In this document: positions 9,184-18,443 of the stretch, one piece after another | Position numbering within the stretch: position 1 is the stretch's first letter | How the letters are laid out: each line of letters starts with the position of its first letter | Position numbers and translations under genes: made by a program | Source: Streptacidiphilus jiangxiensis | Lineage (GTDB): Bacteria; Actinomycetota; Actinomycetes; Streptomycetales; Streptomycetaceae | Direction of reading: 5' to 3' | DNA: 64,000 nt | Assembly (NCBI RefSeq): GCF_900109465.1 | Contig: NZ_FOAZ01000030.1 | Coordinates: forward strand, 1-64,000 | The notes under the pieces: generated by a model | Database searches by the model: none | What the model was told of the DNA's origin: nothing | Seen by the model: only the letters and a program-made list of their open reading frames with translations

Positions 9184-10553
9184 ACAGCATCCGGCCGGCC
9201 GCGGGCGCGCTGACGGCCCTGCTCGCCGCCTCACTCCTGGCGGTCGCCGCGCCCAGCGCGTCCGCCGCCCAGTCCAGTTTCTCGACGACCTGCAACCCAC
9301 CGGTGGGTGGTGCCGTGCACGGCACCACCGTGGTGGACGTGACCAGTGACGACGCGAATCCAAAGGTCGGCGACACGGTCACGCTGACCTGGAAGTTCGT
9401 GCAGGCCGCCTCGCAGAACCCCGGCTTCGTCGACCTCCAGCCGGACACCGTGCAGCCGACGGGGCACGTCTCCGTGGGCGGTGCGCAGACAGCGACCGTC
9501 GCGATGAGCGGACCGCGCAAGAACCCGTTGATCCCGAAGAACTCGCCGATGGTGCTCTCGGACATGACCGGGACGGTCAAGCTGACCACGGCCGGGGACG
9601 TGACGGTCACGCCCGCGGACTACAACATCAACGTCAGCACGTTCAACGCCGACACCCCCTGCAAGCCGGACGCGACCGCCCCGGTCGGCCTCACCCTCCA
9701 CGTCGCCGCCTCCGGCGGCGGGACGACCGGCGGGACCACGACGGGTGGCACGACCACCGGCGGCACCACGACCACGGGTGGTACCACGACCGGCGGGACG
9801 ACCACGGGCGGCACCACGACCACGGGTGGTACCACGACCGGCGGGACGACCAGCGGTGGCACGACCACGGGCGGGACCACCACGGGCGGCACCACGGGCG
9901 GCAGCACCGGAGGCGGCTCCGGTGGCGGCAGCTTCCCGGGGACGCCGGTCCAGGTCGCCTACACCTGCCAGACCCCCATCGGCGTCAAGAACGCCAACCC
10001 CACGGTCACCATCAGCGCGGTGCGCAGCGGTGACCACTACACGCTGACGGAGTCCTTCGCCTCGGGCGTCTCCTCCTCCCCGGTCGCGCTGGGCGCGGGG
10101 TCGATGGTTCCGAGCACCACCGTCGTCGTGGCCGGGGTCGACAACGGCTCGCTGACCCTGACCGGCCCGGCGAACAGCGCCACGATCCCGGCGAACACAC
10201 CGATCAAGCCGAGCGACATGACCGGCACCTACGTCCCCGGGCACACCGGTGAGGTGAAGTTCGCGCCGGGCGTGCTGACGATCAAGGCCCTCGGCACGAC
10301 CACCACCTGCTCGGCCACCAGCAAGCCGGGCGCCTCGCTGACCCTCGACGTCACCGCCGCCGGCGGGACCGGCGGTGTCTCCGGGACGGAGGACTCGGGA
10401 GGCAGCAGCGGCGGCAGTACCGGCGGGCTCGCCAACACCGGTGGCAACGACGACGCGTTCCGCGCGCTCGGCCTGATCGGCGGCAGCGTGCTGCTGCTCG
10501 GTGCGGCCGTCTTCGTGGTCACACCCTGGCGCCGCCTGCGCAAGGTGCGCTGA
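9180..10553 (+). CDS. Two-domain surface protein with LANTG sortase signal
   Basis: A 457-residue exported protein starting at GTG 9180, overlapping the previous stop (GTGA), with GGAAAGG upstream. After a signal peptide (about 1-30) come two copies of the same beta domain found in the LPQTG protein: residues about 31-178 (STTCNPPVGG...) and about 258-400 (VAYTCQTPIGVKN...TIKALGTTTTC). A 70-residue Thr/Gly linker of TTGG-type repeats separates them. LANTG at 417-421, a hydrophobic helix and a basic tail (RRLRKVR) form a sortase anchor; LAxTG is the motif known for class E sortases in Streptomyces. The second domain is clearly homologous to the LPQTG protein, indicating duplication within the cluster. 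Confidence 0.83.
   Translation: MNSIRPAAGALTALLAASLLAVAAPSASAAQSSFSTTCNPPVGGAVHGTTVVDVTSDDANPKVGDTVTLTWKFVQAASQNPGFVDLQPDTVQPTGHVSVGGAQTATVAMSGPRKNPLIPKNSPMVLSDMTGTVKLTTAGDVTVTPADYNINVSTFNADTPCKPDATAPVGLTLHVAASGGGTTGGTTTGGTTTGGTTTTGGTTTGGTTTGGTTTTGGTTTGGTTSGGTTTGGTTTGGTTGGSTGGGSGGGSFPGTPVQVAYTCQTPIGVKNANPTVTISAVRSGDHYTLTESFASGVSSSPVALGAGSMVPSTTVVVAGVDNGSLTLTGPANSATIPANTPIKPSDMTGTYVPGHTGEVKFAPGVLTIKALGTTTTCSATSKPGASLTLDVTAAGGTGGVSGTEDSGGSSGGSTGGLANTGGNDDAFRALGLIGGSVLLLGAAVFVVTPWRRLRKVR
9720..9936 (+). repeat. Thr/Gly-encoding tandem repeat
   Basis: Degenerate 12- to 15-bp units (GGCACCACGACC-like) encode a (TTxGG)n linker in the LANTG protein. A larger unit of 48 bp, starting GGCACCACGACCACGGG, is repeated in tandem at 9762 and 9810. 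Such repeats are prone to slippage, so linker length may vary between strains. Confidence 0.85.
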
Positions 10554-10560
10554 GAGACGC

Positions 10561-10601
10561 CGAAGGGGCGCCCCGCTCGACGAGAGCGGGGCGCCCCTTC
10601 G
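10561..10601. terminator. Bidirectional terminator
   Basis: A perfect 18-bp stem: CGAAGGGGCGCCCCGCTC at 10561-10578 pairs with 10584-10601 around the loop GACGA. It separates the LANTG gene (+) from the convergent peptide transporter gene (-) and should stop transcription from both sides. Confidence 0.9.
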
Positions 10602-10617
10602 GGGTTTCGGCGCAGCG

Positions 10618-12144
10618 TCAGTGCACGTCGCCCATGAGGGCGCGGACCTTGCGGCGGTAGAGCACCATCGCCACGCCGGCCAGCAGCGCGGCCGCGCCCT
10701 GGATGGCGAACGAGGTGGTGCTCAGGAACGCGTCGCCCATGACCTGCTGGAGCACGGCGGCGACGCAGTCGCCCGCGGTGACGGCGAGGAACCAGATGCC
10801 CATCATCTGGCTGGCGTACTTCTTCGGCGCCAGCTTGGTGGTGACGGACAGCCCGACCGGGGAGAGCGTGAGCTCGCCGACGGTCTGGACCAGGTAGACC
10901 AGGGCCAGCCAGAGCGGGGTGACCAGGACTCCGCCGGAGGCGGCGGCCATCGCCAGCATCATGACGCCGAAGGACAGGCCGATCAGCGCCAGGCCGATGC
11001 CGAACTTCACGGCCGTGCTGGGGTTCTTGTCGCGGCGGTGCAGCGCCACCCAGAGCCAGGCCATGACCGGCGCCAGCGCCATGATGTAGAGCGGGTTCAG
11101 CGACTGGAACCAGGTGCTCGGGAAGTTGAAGCCGAACAGCTTGCTGGACGTGTTGTTCTGCGCGAACAGGCTGAGCGTCGAGCCGGACTGGTCGTAGATC
11201 ATCCAGAAGATGGCCGCGGCGACGAAGAACCAGATGTAGCCGGTGAGCTTGCCGCGCTCGTCGGTGCTCAGGTCCTTGTCCCGACGGATCCGGGCGAAGA
11301 CGATGACCGGGATGATCAGGCCGACGACCGTCAGGGTCCAAGTGACCCAGCCGACGGTGAGGTGACCGGCGAGGGCGACGGCGCCGAAGAAGGCCACCGC
11401 GAGAGCCAGCCAGAACAGACCCTTGCGCAGCATCGACGTGCGCTCGGCGCGGGACATGGGCGAGCTGACGACGCTGGACTTCGCGCTGAGGTTGCGGCTG
11501 CCCAGGACGTAGTTGGTCAGACCCAGGGCCATGCCGACGCCGGCGAGGGCGAAGCCGAAGTGGTAGCCGAGGCTGCTCTGACCCACGGTGCCGATCACCA
11601 GCGGCGCGGCGAACGCGCCCAGGTTGATGCCCATGTAGAAGATCGTGAAGCCGCCGTCCCGGCGCGGGTCGTTCTTGTCCGGGTACAGGTGGCCGACCAT
11701 CGTCGAGATGTTGGCCTTGAGCAGACCCGAGCCGACGGCGATGAAGCCGAGGCCGACGAAGAAGGACACCGAGGCGGGCACGGCCAGCAGGAAGTGGCCG
11801 GTCATGATGATCACGCCGCCGACGAGCACGGTCTTGCGCGCGCCCCACAGACGGTCGGAGATCCAGCCGCCGGGCAGCGCGAGCAGGTAGACCATCGCGT
11901 TGTAGACGCTGTAGATCGCGGCACCGGTGGCAGCGTTGAGGCCGAGGCCGCCCTTGTCGTGCGGGGCGACCAGGTAGAGCACCAGCAGCGCGCGCATGCC
12001 GTAGAAGCTGAAGCGCTCCCACATCTCGGTCATGAAGAGCGTCGACAGACCACGCGGGTGCCCGAAGAACGTCTTCCTGGGGGAGCCGTTGGCGGCGACG
12101 GCGGAGGCCGCGTCGACAGCGAGCTCTACAGGTATCGGCGACAT
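10618..12144 (-). CDS. POT-family proton-coupled peptide transporter
   Basis: A 508-residue polytopic membrane protein of the proton-dependent oligopeptide transporter family (PTR2/DtpT type), importing di- and tripeptides with protons. The signature TEMWERFSFYGMRALLVLYL lies near residue 38, and a second family pattern FTIFYMGINLGAF follows near 150. The start chosen is ATG at 12144, with AAGGAAC 7 bases upstream; a longer frame to 12318 exists but its extra 58 residues look non-coding. It is a close paralogue of the next gene on the same strand (12353-13852), suggesting tandem duplication. Confidence 0.93.
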   Translation of the reverse strand: MSPIPVELAVDAASAVAANGSPRKTFFGHPRGLSTLFMTEMWERFSFYGMRALLVLYLVAPHDKGGLGLNAATGAAIYSVYNAMVYLLALPGGWISDRLWGARKTVLVGGVIIMTGHFLLAVPASVSFFVGLGFIAVGSGLLKANISTMVGHLYPDKNDPRRDGGFTIFYMGINLGAFAAPLVIGTVGQSSLGYHFGFALAGVGMALGLTNYVLGSRNLSAKSSVVSSPMSRAERTSMLRKGLFWLALAVAFFGAVALAGHLTVGWVTWTLTVVGLIIPVIVFARIRRDKDLSTDERGKLTGYIWFFVAAAIFWMIYDQSGSTLSLFAQNNTSSKLFGFNFPSTWFQSLNPLYIMALAPVMAWLWVALHRRDKNPSTAVKFGIGLALIGLSFGVMMLAMAAASGGVLVTPLWLALVYLVQTVGELTLSPVGLSVTTKLAPKKYASQMMGIWFLAVTAGDCVAAVLQQVMGDAFLSTTSFAIQGAAALLAGVAMVLYRRKVRALMGDVH

Positions 12145-12352
12145 GGGCAAGTTCCTTGCAGGTTCAGTACAGGGGTTGCCCAACTGTAAGGTCCGCCTTT
12201 GAGTGCTTTTGACCGCGGCGGCCGGTAACTGATCTTTATGAGCTGATTGGTTCTGCATGAATGTGGCACAGAAGGCGCCCGTGGCCTTCGAATCTGTCGC
12301 CAGCACCCCGCTGTTCACGAAGAATCTATAGTCCGGCCATGTGAGCTGGTTC

Positions 12353-13852
12353 TCAGTGCACCTCGCCCAGGTAGCCGTGGATCTTGCGCCGGTTCAGCAG
12401 GATCGCCGCCGCGGCCAACAGGGCCAGGGCCACCTCGGCCAGCACGTAGCCGCGGCTGTTGAGATCGGCGCCGGCCGTCGTCGCCAGCGAGGTCACGCAG
12501 TCGCCGGCGGTCACCGCGAGGAACCAGACGCCCATCATCTGGCTGCCGTACTTCTCCGGAGCCAGCTTGGTGGTCACCGAGAGCCCGACGGGGGAGAGGC
12601 ACAGCTCGCCGACCGTCTGGATCAGGTAGACCGCGCACAGCCAGAGCGGTGTCACCTTGGTCCCGCCCGACGCCGCCGCCAGCGCGCCCAGGAACACCGC
12701 GAACGAGAGGCCCACCAGGACCAGGCCGATCGCGAACTTGGTCGACGTCTGCGGCTCCCGGTTCCGCGCCGCCAGCCACTGCCACAGCCAGGCGAAGACG
12801 GGGCCCAGCGCCATGATGTACAGGGGGTTCAGCGACTGGAACCAGCTCGACGGGAAGTGGACCCCGGCCAGGCTGTTGGCGGTGTTGTCCTGGGCGAAGA
12901 TGTTGAGCGTCGAGCCGCCCTGGTCGTAGATCATCCAGAAGATCGCGGCCGCGACGAAGAACCAGATGTAGCCGGTCATCTTCTGGCTCTCCAGCGTGGA
13001 GAGGTCCCGGTCCCGCTTGATCCGCAGCAGCGTCCAGGCCGGGAAGACCAGCCCGATCACCGTCAGCGGGATCGTCGCCCAGTTCAGCGTGAAGTGGCCG
13101 GTGCCCGCGACGATCCCGTAGAAGACGGCGGCCACCGCCAACCAGAACAGGCCCTTGCGCAGCACGCTGCGCCGCTCCGCCTCGCTGAGCGGCGTCGAGA
13201 CGATGCTGCTGTGCGGGCTGAGGGTGCGCATGCCGAACAGGTAGATGGCCAGACCGATCCCCATGCCGATCCCGGCCAGTGCGAAGCCCAGGTGCCAGTT
13301 GACCTTCTGGCCCACCGTGCCGATCACCAGCGGCGCGAAGAAGGCGCCGACGTTGATGCCCATGTAGAAGACGGTGAAGCCGCCGTCCCGGCGCGGGTCG
13401 GTGGGGCCGTTGTACAGGTGGCCCACCATCGTGGAGATGTTGGCCTTGAGCAGTCCCGAGCCGAGCGCGATGAAGACCAGCCCCGCGAAGAACGAGCCCG
13501 TGGCCGGCAGGGCGAGCAGGAAGTGCCCGACCATGATGACGCCGCCCGCCACCGCCACCGTCTTGCGCGGCCCCCACACGCGGTCCGCCACCCAGCCGCC
13601 GGGCAGTGTCAGCAGGTAGACCATCGACACGTAGACGCTGTAGATCGCGGTCGCCGCGCTCTTGGAGAAGCCCAGCCCGCCCTCGGAGTGCGGGGCCGTG
13701 AGATAGAGGACCAGCAGCGCGCGCATGCCGTAGTAGCTGAACCGTTCCCACATCTCGGTGGTGAACAGGGTCGCGAGCCCCCACGGGTGGCCGAAGAAGG
13801 TGCGGTGGTGCCTGGGGTCTGTGCCCTGTCCCGTCGCCACGTCCTGAGCCAT
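12353..13852 (-). CDS. POT-family proton-coupled peptide transporter
   Basis: A 499-residue second POT transporter with TEMWERFSYYGMRALLVLYL near the N-terminus and FTVFYMGINVGAFFAPLVIG further on. It matches the neighbouring transporter along nearly the whole length, with the most divergence at the termini and in the central loop. ATG at 13852 is preferred; a GTG at 13864 is also possible and has its own purine-rich upstream stretch. The 208 bp between the two transporters is enough for a separate promoter for the second. The divergent gene on the other side is a response regulator, but no direct link is shown. Confidence 0.92.
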   Translation of the reverse strand: MAQDVATGQGTDPRHHRTFFGHPWGLATLFTTEMWERFSYYGMRALLVLYLTAPHSEGGLGFSKSAATAIYSVYVSMVYLLTLPGGWVADRVWGPRKTVAVAGGVIMVGHFLLALPATGSFFAGLVFIALGSGLLKANISTMVGHLYNGPTDPRRDGGFTVFYMGINVGAFFAPLVIGTVGQKVNWHLGFALAGIGMGIGLAIYLFGMRTLSPHSSIVSTPLSEAERRSVLRKGLFWLAVAAVFYGIVAGTGHFTLNWATIPLTVIGLVFPAWTLLRIKRDRDLSTLESQKMTGYIWFFVAAAIFWMIYDQGGSTLNIFAQDNTANSLAGVHFPSSWFQSLNPLYIMALGPVFAWLWQWLAARNREPQTSTKFAIGLVLVGLSFAVFLGALAAASGGTKVTPLWLCAVYLIQTVGELCLSPVGLSVTTKLAPEKYGSQMMGVWFLAVTAGDCVTSLATTAGADLNSRGYVLAEVALALLAAAAILLNRRKIHGYLGEVH

Positions 13853-14000
13853 CGGCCGCACCACCCCTGCCCTTATGCCGCTTTTACACGTATCTGCCCG
13901 AGATTAGGCGAGGCGTCGGGGATCGGCGTCGCGCATCGCCCGGCTCTGCTCCGTTCGACGGAAGCGGGGGTGCGGCCCGTGCGCGCACTACGATCGACCC

Positions 14001-14675
<675 letters not shown>

Positions 14676-14697
14676 GAAAGGTCGAGGTCGTACCGCT

Positions 14698-15948
14698 GTG
14701 AGACGCAGGCTGCTCAACTCCACCCTGGCGGTGGTGCTGGTGACCGTCGCCCTGTTCAGCGTGCCGCTGGCGGTCGTGGAGAAGCGCAGCATCGAGGGCG
14801 CCGCACAGGACGCGGTGAAGACCGAGGCGATCCACATCCTCGGCGTCATCGAGAACCGCTATGCCGCGAACGAACCCATCGACCCCGCCGCGCTGGCCGG
14901 ACTCAACGACTCCGGCTCCAGCCGCTACGCCGTCGTCCAGATCCCCGGTCACAGCGAGCCGATCATCCTCGGCACCCCGCCCAAGGGCTCCGACCCGGTC
15001 ACCGCGACGGAGAAGGGCCCGCACGGCGAGACCGTCGTCGTCCAGGAGTCCCGCGGGCCCGTCGACGACTCCATCGTGCGGATGCTGCTGCTGCTCGTCG
15101 GGGTCGCCGCGCTGACCGTCGCCGCGGCCATGGCCCTGGCCATCTGGCAGGCCAAGCGGATCACCCGCCCCCTGATCGACCTCGCCGAGACCGCCGAGCG
15201 CCTCGGATCCGGTGACCCCCGCCCGCGCCAGCGCCGCTACGGCATGGCCGAGCTCGACCGCGTCGGCGAGATCCTCGACCAGAGCGCGGAACGCATCGGC
15301 CGGATGCTGACGGCCGAGCGCCGCCTCGCCGCGGACGCCTCCCACCAGCTGCGGACGCCGCTGACCGCGCTGTCGATGCGACTGGAGGAGATCGTCGAGA
15401 CGGACGACCTGGACACGGTGAAGGAGGAGGCGGCGATCGCGCTCGGCCAGGTGGAACGCCTGACGGACGTGGTCCAGCGGCTCCTGACCAACAGCCGCGA
15501 GTCGCGCAATGCGGCGGCGGTCGCCTTCGACGTCGACGAGGTCATCAAGCAGCAGGCCGAGGAGTGGCGCCCCGCGCTGCGCCGGTACGGCCGCAAGCTC
15601 TACCTGGAGGGCCCGCCCGGCCTCCTGGCCGTGGGCACGCCGGGAGCGGTCGCCCAGGTGATCGCGGCGCTGATCGAGAACTCGCTCATGCACGGTGACG
15701 GGTCGGTCACCATCCGCACGCGGGTCCGCGACACCCGCGTCGTCATCGAGGTCCAGGACGAGGGCGCCGGCGTTCCGGACGAGCTGGGCGCCCGGGTCTT
15801 CGAGCGCACGGTCAGCGGCCACAACAGCACCGGTATCGGCCTCGCCGTGGCCCGCGACCTCGCCGAGGCGGACGGCGGCCGCCTGGAGCTGCTCTCGCAG
15901 CGACCGCCGGTCTTCGCGCTGTTCCTGGGCCGGCAGGAGAGTCAGTAG
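14698..15948 (+). CDS. Sensor histidine kinase
   Basis: A 416-residue membrane kinase partnered with the response regulator just upstream. Two hydrophobic segments (about 8-28 and 122-146) flank a roughly 95-residue extracellular sensor region; a HAMP-like linker follows (KRITRPLIDLAETAERL). The phosphoacceptor histidine lies in DASHQLRTPLTALSMRLEEI near residue 218, and the ATP-binding domain shows IENSLMHGD (N box), DEGAGVP (G1) and GIGLAVARDLAEADGG (G2). GTG start at 14698. The signal sensed cannot be deduced. Confidence 0.94.
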   Translation: MRRRLLNSTLAVVLVTVALFSVPLAVVEKRSIEGAAQDAVKTEAIHILGVIENRYAANEPIDPAALAGLNDSGSSRYAVVQIPGHSEPIILGTPPKGSDPVTATEKGPHGETVVVQESRGPVDDSIVRMLLLLVGVAALTVAAAMALAIWQAKRITRPLIDLAETAERLGSGDPRPRQRRYGMAELDRVGEILDQSAERIGRMLTAERRLAADASHQLRTPLTALSMRLEEIVETDDLDTVKEEAAIALGQVERLTDVVQRLLTNSRESRNAAAVAFDVDEVIKQQAEEWRPALRRYGRKLYLEGPPGLLAVGTPGAVAQVIAALIENSLMHGDGSVTIRTRVRDTRVVIEVQDEGAGVPDELGARVFERTVSGHNSTGIGLAVARDLAEADGGRLELLSQRPPVFALFLGRQESQ

Positions 15949-15956
15949 CAAGAGTC

Positions 15957-15984
15957 AGGGGCGCGGGGACCTCCCCGCGCCCCT
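15957..15984. terminator. Bidirectional terminator related to the repeat arms
   Basis: AGGGGCGCGGGGA (15957-15969) and TCCCCGCGCCCCT (15972-15984) form a perfect 13-bp stem with a 2-base spacer between the convergent kinase and GtrA-like genes. The sequence equals the outer ends of the long palindromic repeat without its middle, which suggests the long element and this simple terminator are related. Confidence 0.85.
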
Positions 15985-16000
15985 CGGTCGTGCAACCGCC

Positions 16001-16522
16001 TCAGCGTGCGATGTGCGAGTTGCTGCGCTTGACCTGCTCGGCAGCAAGGATCTGCTCGGCGGCGTCCAGCGCCTCCTCCGCCTGCGGCACCACACGGAAC
16101 ACCCAGGTGCGGTAGGCCCAGAAGCGGAAGATCGTCGCCACGCCGATGCCGATGACACTGCAGACGAGGCTCTCCAGCTTGGTGTGGAAGCCCAGGCCGT
16201 AGGTCAGCACGTACAGCACGCCGTTCTGGACCACCAGGCCGATCGCGCTGAAGACCAGGAAGAGCGAGATCTCGCGGGACCGCGTCTTCTTGTCCGCGTC
16301 CCGGTAGACCCAGTAGCGGTAGCCGACGTAGTTGGTCGCGATGGCGATCAAGGTCGCGACGATGTTGGCACGGACCGTCTGCATGAAGTCCAGCAGGATC
16401 CCGAAGGCCACCAGCTGGATGACGACACCGGATATCCCGACGATGCCGAACTTGGCCACCTCGTTGAGAAGGCGGCGCAGAGCACTCGGCGTACGTCCGC
16501 CAGTGAGGGGGGAAGCGGTCAT
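16001..16522 (-). CDS. GtrA-like membrane protein
   Basis: A 173-residue protein with four predicted membrane helices (FGIVGISGVVIQLVAFGILL, VATLIAIATNYVGYRYWVY, LFLVFSAIGLVVQNGVLYVL, VCSVIGIGVATIFRFWAYRTWVF) in the pattern of the GtrA family. Members are thought to help move polyprenyl-linked sugars across the membrane during cell-wall or surface glycan modification. The start at ATG 16522 is preferred over an upstream in-frame codon at 16606 because the longer N-terminus is arginine-rich and unlike the family. It is convergent with the kinase gene and divergent from purK. Confidence 0.88.
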   Translation of the reverse strand: MTASPLTGGRTPSALRRLLNEVAKFGIVGISGVVIQLVAFGILLDFMQTVRANIVATLIAIATNYVGYRYWVYRDADKKTRSREISLFLVFSAIGLVVQNGVLYVLTYGLGFHTKLESLVCSVIGIGVATIFRFWAYRTWVFRVVPQAEEALDAAEQILAAEQVKRSNSHIAR

Positions 16523-16768
16523 GGCAGCAGGATCCGTCTCTACTCGGCTACTCGGCGCGCGATTGGGATGAAGTCGCCGCGCTCGACGCGGGTGCGTGTG
16601 CCGCACACGACGATAGTCGGCTCACCGGTGTGACAAATACTTCTCCTGTTAAATCCTCATGGAACTTTGGCTCATCCGCACCTTGTCCACGGGCCTGTCC
16701 GGCGGCCCGTCGACCCGCTCGTCCACCAGCGCGGATGGAGCGATTCCGCAGGCGGATATCCTTGCGGT

Positions 16769-17908
16769 GTGACTTTTCCGGTAGTGGGCATGATCGGTGG
16801 CGGGCAGCTGGCCCGGATGGCGCACGACGCGGCGATCCCGCTGGGCGTGCGATTCAGGTTGCTGGCGGACACGCCGCAGGACTCGGCCTCGCTCGTGGTG
16901 AACGACGTCGTCCTCGGCGACTACCGCGACCTGGAGACTCTGCGTCGCTTCGCGGCAGGCTGCGACGTCATCACCTTCGACCACGAGCACGTGCCCACCG
17001 AGCACCTGCGCACTCTCCTCGCCGAGGGCGTGAACGTCCGGCCGGGGCCGGACGCGCTGGTGTTCGCGCAGGACAAGGGCCTGATGCGGGCCAAGCTCGA
17101 CAGCATCGGCGCGCCCTGCCCGCGCCACCGCCTGGTGGCGGACCCGGCCGACGTGACGAAGTTCGCCCAAGAGGGTGACGGCTATCCCGTCGTGCTGAAG
17201 ACCACCCGTGGGGGTTACGACGGCAAGGGCGTCTGGGTCGTCAAGGACGAGACCGAGGCCGCAGAGCCGTTCCGGGCCGGGGTCGCGGTCCTCGCGGAGG
17301 AGAAGGTCGACTTCGTGCGCGAGCTCGCGGCCGACGTCGTGCGCTCCCCGCACGGGCAGGCCGTGGCGTACCCGGTCGTCGAGTCCGTGCAGAAGGACGG
17401 CATCTGCCACGAGGTCGTCGCGCCCGCGCCGGACCTGTCGCCGGAGCTCGCCGCCGAGGCGCAGGCCCTGGCGCTGCGCATCGCGGGGGAGCTCGACATC
17501 ACCGGCCACCTGGCCGTGGAGCTGTTCGAGACCCGCGACGGCCGCGTGCTCGTCAACGAGCTCGCCATGCGTCCGCACAACTCCGGCCACTGGAGCATCG
17601 ACGGCGCGGTCACCTCGCAGTTCGAGAACCACATCCGCGCGGTGCTGGACCTGCCGCTGGGCGACCCGCGTCCGCGCCAGCCGTGGACGGTCATGGTGAA
17701 CGTGCTCGGCGGCGACTACCCGGACATGTACAGCGCGTACCTGCACTGCATGGCGCGCGACCCCGGGCTGCGCATCCACATGTACGGCAAGGACGTGAAG
17801 CCCGGCCGTAAGGTGGGCCACGTCACAGTGTTCGGCGACGACCTGGAGGACGTGCGCGAGCGCGCCCGCCACGCCGCCGCGTACCTTCGAGGGGACATCA
17901 CAGAATGA
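16769..17908 (+). CDS. purK: N5-carboxyaminoimidazole ribonucleotide synthase
   Basis: A 379-residue ATP-grasp enzyme that makes N5-CAIR from AIR, bicarbonate and ATP in purine synthesis. Visible features: N-terminal VVGMIGGGQLARMAHDAA, ATP-grasp segments VVLKTTRGGYDGKGVW and EKVDFVRELAADVVRSP, and the active-site region VNELAMRPHNSGHWSIDG near residue 262, all typical of PurK. The GTG at 16769 immediately precedes TFPVVGMIGGG; the frame is open upstream to 16667 but that part does not resemble the family. The stop overlaps the purE start (ATGA), as in most actinobacteria. Confidence 0.96.
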   Translation: MTFPVVGMIGGGQLARMAHDAAIPLGVRFRLLADTPQDSASLVVNDVVLGDYRDLETLRRFAAGCDVITFDHEHVPTEHLRTLLAEGVNVRPGPDALVFAQDKGLMRAKLDSIGAPCPRHRLVADPADVTKFAQEGDGYPVVLKTTRGGYDGKGVWVVKDETEAAEPFRAGVAVLAEEKVDFVRELAADVVRSPHGQAVAYPVVESVQKDGICHEVVAPAPDLSPELAAEAQALALRIAGELDITGHLAVELFETRDGRVLVNELAMRPHNSGHWSIDGAVTSQFENHIRAVLDLPLGDPRPRQPWTVMVNVLGGDYPDMYSAYLHCMARDPGLRIHMYGKDVKPGRKVGHVTVFGDDLEDVRERARHAAAYLRGDITE

Positions 17909-18435
17909 GCGAGCAGCCGGTCGTCGGCATCGTCATGGGTTCGGACTCCGACTGGCCGGTCATGGAGGCCGCGGCCCAGGCGCTGGAGGAGTTCGAGATC
18001 CCCTTCGAGGTCGACGTCGTCTCCGCGCACCGGATGCCGCGCGAGATGATCGCCTACGGCGAGGCCGCGGCCGGCCGCGGCCTGAAGGCGATCATCGCCG
18101 GTGCGGGCGGCGCGGCACACCTCCCGGGCATGCTCGCCTCCGTCACCACGCTGCCGGTCATCGGCGTGCCGGTGCCGCTGAAGTACCTCGACGGCATGGA
18201 CTCGCTCATGTCCATCGTGCAGATGCCGGCCGGCGTGCCGGTCGCCACGGTCTCCATCGGCGGCGCCCGCAACGCGGGCCTGCTCGCCGTCCGACTGCTG
18301 GCCGCGTTCGACACGGACCTCGCCCAGCGGATGGCCGAGTTCCAGCAGGAGCTGAACGAGCAGGCCGCCGAGAAGGGCCGCAAGCTGCGGTCCAAGGTCG
18401 GTGGCGGCGCGAGCAGCTTCGGCTTCGGGGGCTGA
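17905..18435 (+). CDS. purE: N5-carboxyaminoimidazole ribonucleotide mutase
   Basis: A 176-residue enzyme converting N5-CAIR to CAIR, the step after PurK. The class I PurE signatures are plain: GIVMGSDSDWPVMEAAAQAL at the N-terminus, VVSAHRMPREM near residue 48, and GAGGAAHLPGMLAS near 74. It is coupled to purK by an ATGA overlap and followed 8 bp later by the dipeptidase gene, which may be cotranscribed. Confidence 0.97.
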   Translation: MSEQPVVGIVMGSDSDWPVMEAAAQALEEFEIPFEVDVVSAHRMPREMIAYGEAAAGRGLKAIIAGAGGAAHLPGMLASVTTLPVIGVPVPLKYLDGMDSLMSIVQMPAGVPVATVSIGGARNAGLLAVRLLAAFDTDLAQRMAEFQQELNEQAAEKGRKLRSKVGGGASSFGFGG

Positions 18436-18443
18436 CCGCGGGC

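Noticed and set aside
9720..9936. Possible CRISPR-like or non-coding tandem array
   Set aside because: Repeats are in frame, encode a Thr/Gly linker, and have no unique spacers.
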